Source: Methanobacterium sp.
GTDB lineage: Archaea > Methanobacteriota > Methanobacteria > Methanobacteriales > Methanobacteriaceae
DNA: 7,336 bases
NCBI GenBank assembly: GCA_003162115.1
Contig: PMMV01000068.1
Span: 32,269 to 39,604 of the forward strand
Direction: 5' to 3'
The notes beneath the pieces were generated by a model. It made no database searches and was not told where the DNA came from. It worked only from the letters and a program-made list of their open reading frames with translations. Every line of letters begins with the position of its first letter. Position 1 is the stretch's first letter. Position numbers and translations under genes: made by a program. Positions 1 to 7,336 of this stretch are shown here, piece after piece.

Positions 1-654
1 GGCCTCGATCTTATAGAAGAAAACAGCGCATCAGTCGAAATATTGGAAGATCTTAATTTTGGAAGCGCTAAGTTAGTCTTAGCTGTTCCAGAGGATTCAT
101 CAATAGAGAAATTATCAGATATTGTTGATGGTGCTTTAGTTGCAACTGAATTCCCCAATCTGACCAAAAAATATCTCAAATCCAACAAAATCAATGCTAA
201 AATCGTTGAATTAAGTGGTTCAACCGAGATAGCACCATTTATTGGGGTTGCAGATATAATTGCAGATCTAACGAGTACAGGGACCACATTAAAAATGAAT
301 CATCTCAAAATAATCGATACAATCCTTGAAAGCTCTATAAAGCTCATTGCCAATAAAAAAAGCTATAAAGTTAATAATGAGAAAATAGAAGCCATAAGAA
401 CGGGTATAAAAGGTGTTTTAGATGCAGAAGGTAAAAAACTAGTTATGATGAACGTAAATGAGATTTTTTTAGACGAAATTAAAAAGGCAATGCCCGGACT
501 CACAGGCCCTACAGTTTCAAATGTACTTTCTGATAAAGATATAGTAGCTGTCCATGCCGTTGTAGATGAAAAAGACGTATTTAACCTTGTAAATCGCCTA
601 AAAAAAATAGGTGCACGTGATATACTGGTTGTGCCAATAGAAAGGATAATTTGA
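1..654 (+). CDS. hisG: ATP phosphoribosyltransferase, long form (5' end outside window)
   Basis: This is the C-terminal 217 codons of HisG, which joins ATP and PRPP to form phosphoribosyl-ATP in the first step of histidine synthesis in the cytosol. The reading frame is open from base 1, where it encodes GLDLIEENSASVEI, so the gene begins upstream of the window; a TTG at 43 is internal. The PRPP-binding loop DLTSTGTTL lies at 265-291. The last ~70 residues, from about 445, carry MMNVNEIF, a GPTVS segment and a terminal DILVVPIERII. This is the extra ACT-like domain of long-form HisG, through which histidine inhibits the enzyme; the short HisZ-dependent form lacks it. Long-form proteins are usually about 285-300 residues, so some 70-80 are missing here. 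The stop is TGA at 652-654. A FAH-family gene follows after 34 bases on the same strand with its own ribosome site, so co-transcription is likely. Family assignment is very secure. Confidence 0.96.
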   Translation, partial: GLDLIEENSASVEILEDLNFGSAKLVLAVPEDSSIEKLSDIVDGALVATEFPNLTKKYLKSNKINAKIVELSGSTEIAPFIGVADIIADLTSTGTTLKMNHLKIIDTILESSIKLIANKKSYKVNNEKIEAIRTGIKGVLDAEGKKLVMMNVNEIFLDEIKKAMPGLTGPTVSNVLSDKDIVAVHAVVDEKDVFNLVNRLKKIGARDILVVPIERII

Positions 655-688
655 TAATATAATAAACCATTCAAGATGGAGTAGTTTA

Positions 689-1465
689 ATGAAGCTAATC
701 AGTTTTAAAACAGACAAAATAGATAAACTAGGAGTTTTAAAAGGTGAAAAAATAACAGAAATTAAATCTTCGATGGATGAAGTCATTAAATCACCAGATA
801 TTGATAATATAGAAATTTTAGGAAGCCATAATCTTGAAGATGTGAATATAAATGTGCCAATTTTGCCTTCTAAAATAGTTTGTGTCGGTTTAAATTACAC
901 TGACCATGCAAATGAACTGGGTATGGAACTTCCTGAAGAGCCTATTATATTCATAAAACCTTCAACAGCAGTTGTAGGGCATCAAGATAATATAATTTAT
1001 CCAAAATCTTCTGTACAGGTAGATTACGAGGTAGAACTTGGAATAGTAATTTCAAATGAAGCTCATCTAGTAAAAAGAGAAGATGCCCAGGAATACATTG
1101 CTGGTTATACAGTAATTAATGATGTTACTGCTCGTGATATGCAAAAAAAAGATATTCAATGGACCAGGGCTAAAAGCTTCGACACATTTGCCCCTATAGG
1201 GCCTTGCATTGAAACAGAATTGGATCCAATGAATCAGAATATATCATTACGGCTTAATTCAGAGTTGAAACAAAATTCCAATACCAAGAACATGATCTTC
1301 GATGTCTGCGAGTTGGTAGAATTTATAACAAATATAATGACATTGAAAACAGGAGACATTATATCAACTGGAACACCGCCAGGTGTAGGGCCCATGAATG
1401 TTGGAGACGTTGTAAAGGCAGAAGTTGAAGGTATCGGTGTACTAGAGAACCTTTTAAAAAAATAA
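689..1465 (+). CDS. Fumarylacetoacetate hydrolase (FAH) superfamily protein
   Basis: A 258-residue FAH-superfamily enzyme. Members split or isomerise 2-oxoacids and 1,3-dicarbonyls with Mg2+ or Mn2+, for example acylpyruvate hydrolase, oxaloacetate decarboxylase or tautomerase, and HpaG isomerase. A short poorly conserved N-terminal part (1-60) precedes the catalytic fold. VGLNYTDHANE (66-76) supplies the His73/Glu76 dyad. DYEVELG (112-118) supplies metal ligands Glu114 and Glu116, and VINDVTARD (142-150) supplies the third ligand, Asp145. RAKSFDTFAPIGP (160-172) holds Lys162, and STGTPPGVGPM (226-236) is the typical C-terminal signature. Spacings agree with human FAHD1 as I remember it (dyad 3 apart, second Glu to Asp 29 apart), so the enzyme appears active. 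GGAG at 678-681, 7 bases before the ATG, supports this start. It lies 34 bases after hisG. The substrate cannot be read from the sequence; neighbouring genes give no catabolic pathway, and oxaloacetate or acylpyruvate chemistry is my guess. Confidence 0.93.
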   Translation: MKLISFKTDKIDKLGVLKGEKITEIKSSMDEVIKSPDIDNIEILGSHNLEDVNINVPILPSKIVCVGLNYTDHANELGMELPEEPIIFIKPSTAVVGHQDNIIYPKSSVQVDYEVELGIVISNEAHLVKREDAQEYIAGYTVINDVTARDMQKKDIQWTRAKSFDTFAPIGPCIETELDPMNQNISLRLNSELKQNSNTKNMIFDVCELVEFITNIMTLKTGDIISTGTPPGVGPMNVGDVVKAEVEGIGVLENLLKK

Positions 1466-1480
1466 TGAATAAATTAGAAT

Positions 1481-1496
1481 TATTTCTTTTAATTTT
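1481..1496 (+). terminator. T-rich probable terminator after the FAH gene
   Basis: A pyrimidine tract (tatttcttttaatttt) begins about 15 bases after the FAH stop codon. Archaeal RNA polymerase can terminate on T-rich stretches without a hairpin, and no convincing stem is visible here. A second short T5 run lies at 1561-1565. The call rests on position and composition only. Confidence 0.4.
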
Positions 1497-1589
1497 AGAA
1501 CATTCCCATAATCTCATTATTAATTTATTACTTGATTTAAGATAATTGGGTGCTTCATCATTTTTCTATCCTGTATATGTAATTCAATC

Positions 1590-1623
1590 AAAAAAGAAAT
1601 AATAAAAAATTTAGATAAAAAAA
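1590..1623 (-). terminator. Triple T-tract terminator downstream of leuS
   Basis: Directly after the leuS stop, the - strand reads three T runs: seven at 1623-1617, six at 1609-1604 and six at 1595-1590. Successive oligo-T runs are the usual intrinsic termination signal in archaea. No stem-loop of note precedes them. Confidence 0.5.
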
Positions 1624-1625
1624 CC

Positions 1626-4502
1626 TCATTCTATGTATATGGCCGGTTTATAGGGCATTGCTTTGCGTGATTTACCTTTTGGATCGTAGGTAGGCTTATC
1701 ATAAATAATTACATCTGCATCTGCCTCTCCTGCCAGAAACTTGATTGAATTATTCAGGGTAGAATACTCGTCTATCATTCCTGTATATTTGATCTTGGTC
1801 ATTTCTCTACCTATCTTCTTTGCAAATTCTGCGATTTCCTTCTTATTGTCGTGAACATTCTGTTTTATAGCTTCCTGCATTATTTTACCTATATCAGGTT
1901 TTCCAATGTTATTTGCAATTTCAAATAGCTTCCATTTCCATTCAGGAGATACGTAAACATGAATTTTGCTGGGTTTAATGTTTATTACCTTTTTAATCTC
2001 ATTTATATCTCTAGATAATCTGTAGACTATCTCTTCACCCTTTTGAATCTTTTCATCCATGAGATCAACGTTGTATTCAGGCCACTCAGTAATAGATACT
2101 AATCCATTTCCTCCATATTTTTCCCATAACTCTTCACATATATGGGGTACGAATGGAACCATCAATCGAATCCATATCCCTAAAACGTAGACCATAACCT
2201 CTCTAATCTCCTGTATTGCAGTTTCATTCTCTGATTCGTGTTCAATTCTATAGAAGAAATGATCAATATCTTTTTTAAAGAGAAAAAATGAATCTTGCAG
2301 TGCTTTTCTAGTTTGGAATCCTTCTAGAGCTTCTGTCGCTTCCATTATTCTCATGTTGACTTGTGCAAGCATCCACTTGTTTATGGGTATTTCAACTTTT
2401 GGAGTTGTTTTGTGATCTTCAAGACATATCTCAGAATCATAAATTTTTTGAACACGCAGTGAAAATTCAGAGAACCACTCTAATCGTTTGCTGATACCCT
2501 TTACCTCGTTTTCCCTCCAATCAAAGTCCTGCCAAGGCTCTGCAGATGACATTAAGAAAAGTCTAATAACATCAGAACCATAAGTTTCAATTGCATCTTC
2601 AAGCATCACTATGTTCCCCTTGGATGAGGACATTTTATTACCTTCGAGAAGTCCCATTCCAAATACAACGATACCCCTAGGCCATTTATCCATAGGGAAT
2701 ATGGCAGAATGATGGAATAAGTGGAATGAAAGATGATTTCCAACCAAATCCTTGGCTGAAAGTCTCCAATCTAAAGGATACCAATAATTGAATTCATTTC
2801 TCATTTCTTTGGTGATTTCAGGGTTGATATTGTTGAAAGATTCCGAATTAGACTTTAAACCTAAAAAAATATCATCAAAAAACTGATCATTAAGATCTTC
2901 TGGATCAATATCTTTCATGTACTTTGAAATAGTATAATATGCCATATAAATTGTTGAATCACTTAAAGGTTCTATTAACCAGTCTTTGTTCCATGGTAAT
3001 CTAGTTCCAAGCCCAATTCTCCTTGAACATGCCCAATCCTGCAGCCATCCTATGTAATACTCGAAGTTAGCCCTTACTTCTTCAGGGATTATTTTCATAC
3101 CATCTAGACAGTGGTAGGTTAATTCTTTCCATCCTTCGTCTGAGTATTTCAAGAACCATTGGTCGTCCAATATTTTTACGACACATTTGGTTCCACATCT
3201 GCAAATAACAGGTCTTTCTGCAAATTCAAATAATATATCTCCTTTTTTTATGTCGTTAAGGAGTTTGATTATTTCATCCCTTGCATCATTTACCCTAAGT
3301 CCTTGATAATCTCCTGTGTTCTTGTCCATAACACCTTTTGAATGTTCAAGCTTGTATAACTCATTTGTAGCTTCTTTTAAGTTTGAATCATTCTGATTTT
3401 TGACATCAAACTTCTTTATCATGTCCTCTGCAGGTATTTCACTGTATCCTTCGAGTTTTATCATACCCATGGCCTTTATGGATTGAACTTCATCATTGAT
3501 ACCGTATTTTTCGAGTTCAATTTTATCTTTTTTAAGGTCTAAAAGCGCTATCAGATCAGCTGGAGCATGCCCAGGTACCGAATAAACTACACCTGTTCCA
3601 TATTCAGGATCAACGAATGGTGCGGGCAGTATTATATGTTCTAATGATGTTAAAGGGTTTTCAACGTGTTTACCAATTAAATTCTTTGCATCTATATCTG
3701 AAACAATTGAAATATCCTTTTTCTGATTAAAAATATTGCCATAGGCATTCTTTGCTATTATCCAGACTTCATTATTTATTTTAACCTTTACATATTCAGA
3801 ATCTGGGTTTAACCAGAGATTTGTGACGCCAAAGAGCGTTTCAGGACGATATGTAGCTGCTACCAAATATTCTCCCTCTAACTCAAACTTCACCAGTGTA
3901 AGCTCGTTTATTCCAACTCCCTCACCTTCGAGAAGGTCATGGTCTCCCACTGGATTTTCACATTCAGGACAATACTTTACAGGATGCTCCCCTATGCGCA
4001 CAAGACCCTTTTCTTTTAGTTTTCTGAACTGCCATTCTATAAATTTTTGATAATGTGGATCAAAAGTTTTAAATTCTCTTCGCCAGTCAATAGTATAACC
4101 CATACGTGTCATAACATCATGATATTCACTGCTGAAGTATTCTACAATATAATTAGGGTCTGTGAATTTTTCAATCTCTTCTTCAGGCACTTTATGAATA
4201 TTTTTGTAAATATCCATTGTCCAAGGATCATGTCTTTTAATACGTTTGGCTATACCTACTACGGGAGCCCCGGTAACATGCCAAGCCATCGGGAAAAGGA
4301 CATTAAATCCCTGCATTCTCTTGAAACGAGCATAAACATCTGGTACCGTGTATGTTCTTCCATGTCCAATGTGCATTGCACCACTTGGATATGGATATGC
4401 AACCGTCACGAATATTTTCTTTTTATCATTGGGATCCGACTGGAATATATTTGATTCCTGCCATATCCGCTGCCATTTCTCTTCAACCTTAATGTCCGTC
4501 AA
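1626..4502 (-). CDS. leuS: Leucyl-tRNA synthetase, archaeal type
   Basis: Class I synthetase that attaches leucine to tRNA-Leu in the cytosol; 958 residues, normal for archaeal/eukaryotic-type LeuRS. The N-terminal half of the Rossmann fold has [15 protein letters not shown] (36-50) with the HIGH motif at 44-47. CPEC (178-181) begins a zinc-binding part. The inserted CP1 editing domain (roughly 195-430) contains TYRPETLFG (217-225) and PGHAPAD (310-316); Asp316 is the probable editing aspartate. CRCGTKC (434-440) adds further likely zinc cysteines. The catalytic core resumes with [10 protein letters not shown] (486-495) and ends in KMSSSKGN (623-630), where the second lysine of KMSKS is serine. 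The anticodon-binding helical domain includes [12 protein letters not shown] (about 782-793), and an archaeal C-terminal domain follows from about 825. Translation starts at TTG (4502-4500), just after a strong ribosome site; no in-frame ATG lies nearby. It may have its own promoter in the 177-base gap after cutA. Confidence 0.97.
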   Translation of the reverse strand: MTDIKVEEKWQRIWQESNIFQSDPNDKKKIFVTVAYPYPSGAMHIGHGRTYTVPDVYARFKRMQGFNVLFPMAWHVTGAPVVGIAKRIKRHDPWTMDIYKNIHKVPEEEIEKFTDPNYIVEYFSSEYHDVMTRMGYTIDWRREFKTFDPHYQKFIEWQFRKLKEKGLVRIGEHPVKYCPECENPVGDHDLLEGEGVGINELTLVKFELEGEYLVAATYRPETLFGVTNLWLNPDSEYVKVKINNEVWIIAKNAYGNIFNQKKDISIVSDIDAKNLIGKHVENPLTSLEHIILPAPFVDPEYGTGVVYSVPGHAPADLIALLDLKKDKIELEKYGINDEVQSIKAMGMIKLEGYSEIPAEDMIKKFDVKNQNDSNLKEATNELYKLEHSKGVMDKNTGDYQGLRVNDARDEIIKLLNDIKKGDILFEFAERPVICRCGTKCVVKILDDQWFLKYSDEGWKELTYHCLDGMKIIPEEVRANFEYYIGWLQDWACSRRIGLGTRLPWNKDWLIEPLSDSTIYMAYYTISKYMKDIDPEDLNDQFFDDIFLGLKSNSESFNNINPEITKEMRNEFNYWYPLDWRLSAKDLVGNHLSFHLFHHSAIFPMDKWPRGIVVFGMGLLEGNKMSSSKGNIVMLEDAIETYGSDVIRLFLMSSAEPWQDFDWRENEVKGISKRLEWFSEFSLRVQKIYDSEICLEDHKTTPKVEIPINKWMLAQVNMRIMEATEALEGFQTRKALQDSFFLFKKDIDHFFYRIEHESENETAIQEIREVMVYVLGIWIRLMVPFVPHICEELWEKYGGNGLVSITEWPEYNVDLMDEKIQKGEEIVYRLSRDINEIKKVINIKPSKIHVYVSPEWKWKLFEIANNIGKPDIGKIMQEAIKQNVHDNKKEIAEFAKKIGREMTKIKYTGMIDEYSTLNNSIKFLAGEADADVIIYDKPTYDPKGKSRKAMPYKPAIYIE

Positions 4503-4504
4503 AT

Positions 4505-4513
4505 GATCACCCC
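4505..4513 (-). promoter_or_regulatory. Strong Shine-Dalgarno site that fixes the leuS TTG start
   Basis: The - strand reads GGGGTGATC, followed by AT and then TTG. GGTGATC is an exact complement of the GATCACC stretch near the 3' end of archaeal 16S rRNA. The GGTG core lies 5 bases from the TTG. This decides the start, since the first internal ATG codon is residue 43 and would cut into the HIGH motif region. Confidence 0.75.
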
Positions 4514-4569
4514 AGAATAAACTTAAAACTATTTAATTAACTGAATTTCTTTATTTAGAATTAATATTG

Positions 4570-4600
4570 TTTATAATAAATTAATTGATGTATTATAAAT
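4570..4600 (-). promoter_or_regulatory. Candidate TATA-box promoter region for leuS
   Basis: Two TATA-like boxes occur on the - strand: ATTTATAATA at 4600-4591 and TTTATTATAA at 4580-4571. Either would start transcription about 25 bases further on, leaving a leader of roughly 45-70 bases before the leuS TTG and its ribosome site. The whole 177-base gap is AT-rich, so chance matches are expected. No clear purine-rich BRE precedes either box, and read-through from nadE-cutA is an alternative. A modest T-rich stretch at 4624-4612 (- strand) could end the cutA transcript. Confidence 0.3.
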
Positions 4601-4679
4601 TGAGAATTTATTTAAAGAAAATAATTTTTTTTGAAGATGATTAAAATGTTATAATTTCACTATGTTGATTATCATATTT

Positions 4680-4991
4680 TTAACTTAATTCACTTTCCAT
4701 CCACTTTAAATATTTTTTAGAGCCTTTATTAATGGTTATTTCTAATATACAAGGAATTTCATAGCTGTGAATCTCTTCAACCCTTTTGATAACTTCTTCA
4801 ACCAGTACTGACTTTGTTTTAACCACCATAATGGATTCTGTATCTTCCTCAATTTCATGTTTCCACAAGTAAATGGACTCTATGGTCGGTATAATATTAA
4901 TGCATACTGCAAGTTTTTCTTCGAGGAGTTTTATCGCTATTTTTTTGGATTCTGAAACTCCAGAAGTTGTAATATAAATAATTGAATACAT
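4680..4991 (-). CDS. cutA: CutA1 family protein (divalent-cation tolerance family)
   Basis: A 103-residue protein of the normal CutA1 length. Family members fold as a ferredoxin-like domain and form very stable trimers resembling PII signalling proteins. Bacterial cutA was linked to copper tolerance, but the molecular role is unsettled. Recognisable segments are IYITTSGVSESKKIA (5-19), KLAVCINIIPTIESIYLW (26-43) with the conserved cysteine at 30, a KHEIEEDTES turn (44-53), IMVVKTK (54-60), IHSYEIPCILEI (74-85) matching the family's H-x-Y-E-x-P signature, and KYLKWMES (93-100) at the end. No signal peptide or membrane segment is seen, so it should be cytosolic. The ATG at 4991-4989 has GAGGAG at 5002-4997 with a 5-base spacer. 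The gene starts 30 bases after the nadE stop, so the two are probably co-transcribed. Family identity is firm; function is not. Confidence 0.93.
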   Translation of the reverse strand: MYSIIYITTSGVSESKKIAIKLLEEKLAVCINIIPTIESIYLWKHEIEEDTESIMVVKTKSVLVEEVIKRVEEIHSYEIPCILEITINKGSKKYLKWMESELS

Positions 4992-5021
4992 TGTAACTCC
5001 TCTTTTTAGGAATGAAAAAAT

Positions 5022-5843
5022 TTAAATGGTATCAGGAGATGGGGCTGGTTTCAATTTGTGACCTGAAGACTCTACTTTCTTTTTTATCCTTATTACTTCA
5101 CTGAGGGGTATTTCAAGCCTTTGTGATATTTCATGGTCTTCTATCTTCCTATCAACCATAAGATACAATACTTTATCAAGAAACTCATATTTTATTCCTA
5201 GCTCATCTTCGTCTGTTTGACCTGCCCATAATCCTGCTGTCGGTGGTTTTTCTATTATTTCTTTGGGTACTCCTATTTGTGATGCTAACATCCTAACTTC
5301 TGTTTTGTAAAGATCGCCGATCGGTAGTAAATCCACACCACCATCGCCGTGTTTGGTGAAGTAACCTACAAGAAGCTCTGATCTGTTACCTGTTCCAATT
5401 ACTAGCCGGTTAAGATGATTTGCATGGTAATATAGTATCATCATCCTTATCCTTGCCTTAAGGTTGGCGTTTGCAATATCACTATGTTCTATGTTTCCTT
5501 GATCTTTATTGGTTGCGTGGATACATATTTCCTTAAATGGCGCGATTAGATCGTCAACATGTATGATCTCATATTCAATTCCAAGTGCCTCAGCAACGAT
5601 TATTGCAGCTTCAATATCTTCAACTGGTGTTGTAACTGTCGGCATTATAATTCCCAATATCCTATCTTTTTTAATAGTTTCAGCACATAGATAAGCAGTT
5701 GTTGAGGAATCTAAACCCCCACTAAGACCAATAACTACCCCAGAAGTTTTAGATTCACTCACCTTATCCTCTATAAAACTGGAGATTTTTTTAGCAGTTT
5801 CTTCTAGATCTTTCCATGGAATATTAGTTGTTACTTCTTGCAT
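5022..5843 (-). CDS. nadE: NH3-dependent NAD+ synthetase
   Basis: Amidates nicotinic acid adenine dinucleotide to NAD+ using ATP, the last step of NAD synthesis. At 273 residues it is the short form: there is no N-terminal nitrilase-like glutaminase domain, so free ammonia is the expected nitrogen donor. Motifs in order are VVIGLSGGLDSSTTAYL (36-52), the ATP-pyrophosphatase P-loop with SGGLDSS at 41-47; NANLKARIRM (125-134); IGTGNRSELLVGYFTKHGDG (149-168); DLLPIGDLYKTEVR (171-184); and KPPTAGLWAGQTDEDELG (199-216). All are typical and intact. The ATG start at 5843-5841 is the only reasonable one, since the next methionine is residue 133. The upstream bases (AGTGGTTAAGA) hold only a weak ribosome site, and a TATA-like box lies about 24 bases before the ATG, so the transcript may be leaderless. 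cutA follows after 30 bases; get3 is divergent upstream. Confidence 0.96.
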   Translation of the reverse strand: MQEVTTNIPWKDLEETAKKISSFIEDKVSESKTSGVVIGLSGGLDSSTTAYLCAETIKKDRILGIIMPTVTTPVEDIEAAIIVAEALGIEYEIIHVDDLIAPFKEICIHATNKDQGNIEHSDIANANLKARIRMMILYYHANHLNRLVIGTGNRSELLVGYFTKHGDGGVDLLPIGDLYKTEVRMLASQIGVPKEIIEKPPTAGLWAGQTDEDELGIKYEFLDKVLYLMVDRKIEDHEISQRLEIPLSEVIRIKKKVESSGHKLKPAPSPDTI

Positions 5844-5862
5844 TCTTAACCACTGTTGAGGA

Positions 5863-5880
5863 TTTAATATTTTTTTGCCT
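5863..5880 (-). promoter_or_regulatory. Candidate nadE promoter, possibly giving a leaderless mRNA
   Basis: The - strand reads AGGCAAAAAAATATTAAA, a purine-rich BRE-like part followed by a TATA-like ATATTAAA (5870-5863). The box centre is about 24 bases before the nadE ATG, the distance usual between an archaeal TATA box and the transcription start. That would put the start at or within a few bases of the ATG, which agrees with the poor ribosome site there. A rival box, AAATTATACG near 5964-5955, would give a leader of about 90 bases. Confidence 0.35.
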
Positions 5881-6111
5881 AGATCAACATTTATTCTATT
5901 TGTTTTTTTAATTAATTAAATTAATTTTTGATTAATATTATTTTTTCCTTTCCGTATAATTTACTTAAACCTTACATAAGTTCCCATCATCAATTTGTTT
6001 AAAAAATTAAATAAAATATGATATTTTGACCCTAAGGATTATAGTATGAAAATGTAAATAAAGAGAAATGGGCATTAAAAATTGTATTTAATTGATTCTT
6101 GATCTAAGTTT

Positions 6112-6127
6112 CAAATCTTTTGATTTG
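6112..6127. repeat. Perfect 6-bp inverted repeat with TTTT loop
   Basis: CAAATC (6112-6117), TTTT (6118-6121), GATTTG (6122-6127). The symmetry stops at the next base on each side. It lies about 40 bases upstream of the get3 TATA-like box and could be an operator for a dimeric regulator; in such AT-rich DNA it could also be chance. Confidence 0.4.
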
Positions 6128-6164
6128 TTTAATATATGAGCCCAAATAGAATAACTTTAAAAAT

Positions 6165-6172
6165 AAATATAA
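6165..6172 (+). promoter_or_regulatory. Candidate TATA box of the get3 gene
   Basis: AAATATAA, preceded by the A-rich TTTAAAAATA. An archaeal start about 25 bases downstream would fall near 6190-6197, giving a leader of about 45 bases that includes the GGAGG ribosome site at 6229-6233. This is the best-placed box for the gene, but no experimental start is known to me. Confidence 0.4.
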
Positions 6173-6191
6173 CATATCATACAACACAACG

Positions 6192-7235
<1,044 letters not shown>

Positions 7236-7266
7236 GGGTTAATATACCCAATATTTCTCTTTTTTT
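7236..7266 (+). terminator. Terminator after get3: short stem then T tract
   Basis: GGGT (7236-7239) can pair with ACCC (7246-7249) around a 6-base loop, starting right after the stop codon. It is followed by the pyrimidine-rich TTTCTCTTTTTTT at 7254-7266. The T tract alone fits archaeal termination; the 4-bp stem is weak and may be incidental. Confidence 0.6.
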
Positions 7267-7283
7267 ATAATGAAAAATTCTTA

Positions 7284-7296
7284 TTCCATCATGGAA
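7284..7296. repeat. 13-base palindrome TTCCATcATGGAA
   Basis: TTCCAT (7284-7289) and ATGGAA (7291-7296) are perfect inverted copies around one central base. It lies between the get3 terminator and a possible gene start at 7305, where an operator could sit. A GGAA in its right arm might instead serve as a ribosome site. Short enough to be chance. Confidence 0.3.
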
Positions 7297-7304
7297 ATCA
7301 GATA

Positions 7305-7336
7305 ATGGAGAACTATGCTTGTGATTCATGTATTCC
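7305..7336 (+). CDS. Possible start of another gene, cut by the window end
   Basis: An ATG at 7305 opens a frame reading MENYACDSCI to the end of the window, with a C-x-x-C pair at residues 6 and 9 that would suit a metal-binding or iron-sulfur protein. GGAA at 7293-7296, 8 bases upstream, is a weak ribosome site. A competing ATG at 7315 reads MLVIHVF in another frame, with GGAG at 7307-7310 only 4 bases before it. Ten codons cannot decide between these, or show that either is real. No product is assigned. Confidence 0.22.
   Translation, partial: MENYACDSCI

Noticed and set aside
1500..1563. A TGATGA on the - strand at about 1562-1557, like the C box of a guide RNA
   Set aside because: No CTGA D box or second C'/D' pair follows at a proper distance, and it sits in the leuS/FAH terminator gap.
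3823..4454. Two + strand open frames (75 and 135 codons) inside leuS
   Set aside because: Antisense shadows of a strongly conserved synthetase; their translations match nothing I recognise and lack proper starts.
4625..4632. T8 run on the + strand as a terminator
   Set aside because: No + strand gene lies upstream of it, and on the - strand it reads as A's.
5908..5919. TTAATTAATTAA palindrome as an operator
   Set aside because: Simple AT repeat in very AT-rich DNA; symmetry expected by composition.
5960..5992. TTGATGATG on the - strand, again C-box-like
   Set aside because: No matching D box downstream and no kink-turn pairing visible.
6007..6075. 22-codon frame on the - strand beginning MPISLYLHF
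   Set aside because: No ribosome site, no family resemblance, low-complexity surroundings; likely chance.

Overview
The window looks like a housekeeping stretch of a low-GC methanogenic archaeon, most likely of the Methanobacteriales (Methanobacterium-like). The case rests on several things. The leucyl-tRNA synthetase is of the archaeal type. The NAD synthetase is the short, ammonia-dependent form. A single-domain ArsA/Get3 ATPase carries a CxxC pair and a methionine-rich client region. Shine-Dalgarno sites match the archaeal 16S tail (GGTGATC, GGAGG). Spacers are very AT-rich, with TATA-like boxes and T-tract terminators instead of sigma-70 promoters and strong hairpins. From memory, Methanothermobacter has a similar gene neighbourhood; I could not check this.

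Layout. Positions 1-1465 (+ strand) hold the 3' part of hisG (long form with a C-terminal regulatory domain), then after 34 bases a fumarylacetoacetate hydrolase (FAH) superfamily enzyme with a complete active site. This pair converges on leuS (1626-4502, - strand, TTG start), with T-rich termination signals for both directions in the 160-base gap. Upstream of leuS on the same strand are cutA (4680-4991) and nadE (5022-5843), only 30 bases apart and probably one transcript. A 396-base AT-rich spacer then separates nadE from the divergent Get3-like ATPase gene (6240-7235, + strand), which ends in a T-tract terminator. The last 70 bases may contain the beginning of another + strand gene.

How the genes work together. 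They cover histidine synthesis (HisG), probable metabolite repair or 2-oxoacid chemistry (FAH protein), tRNA charging (LeuS), NAD synthesis (NadE), a trimeric CutA1 protein of unsettled role, and probable tail-anchored protein targeting (Get3). They do not form an obvious single pathway.

I found no mobile element, CRISPR array, tRNA, rRNA or defence system, and nothing I would call a new multi-gene system. The less ordinary points are the methionine cluster in the Get3 homologue, an apparently intact FAH-type enzyme with no catabolic neighbours, a possibly leaderless nadE, and small repeats in the nadE/get3 spacer.
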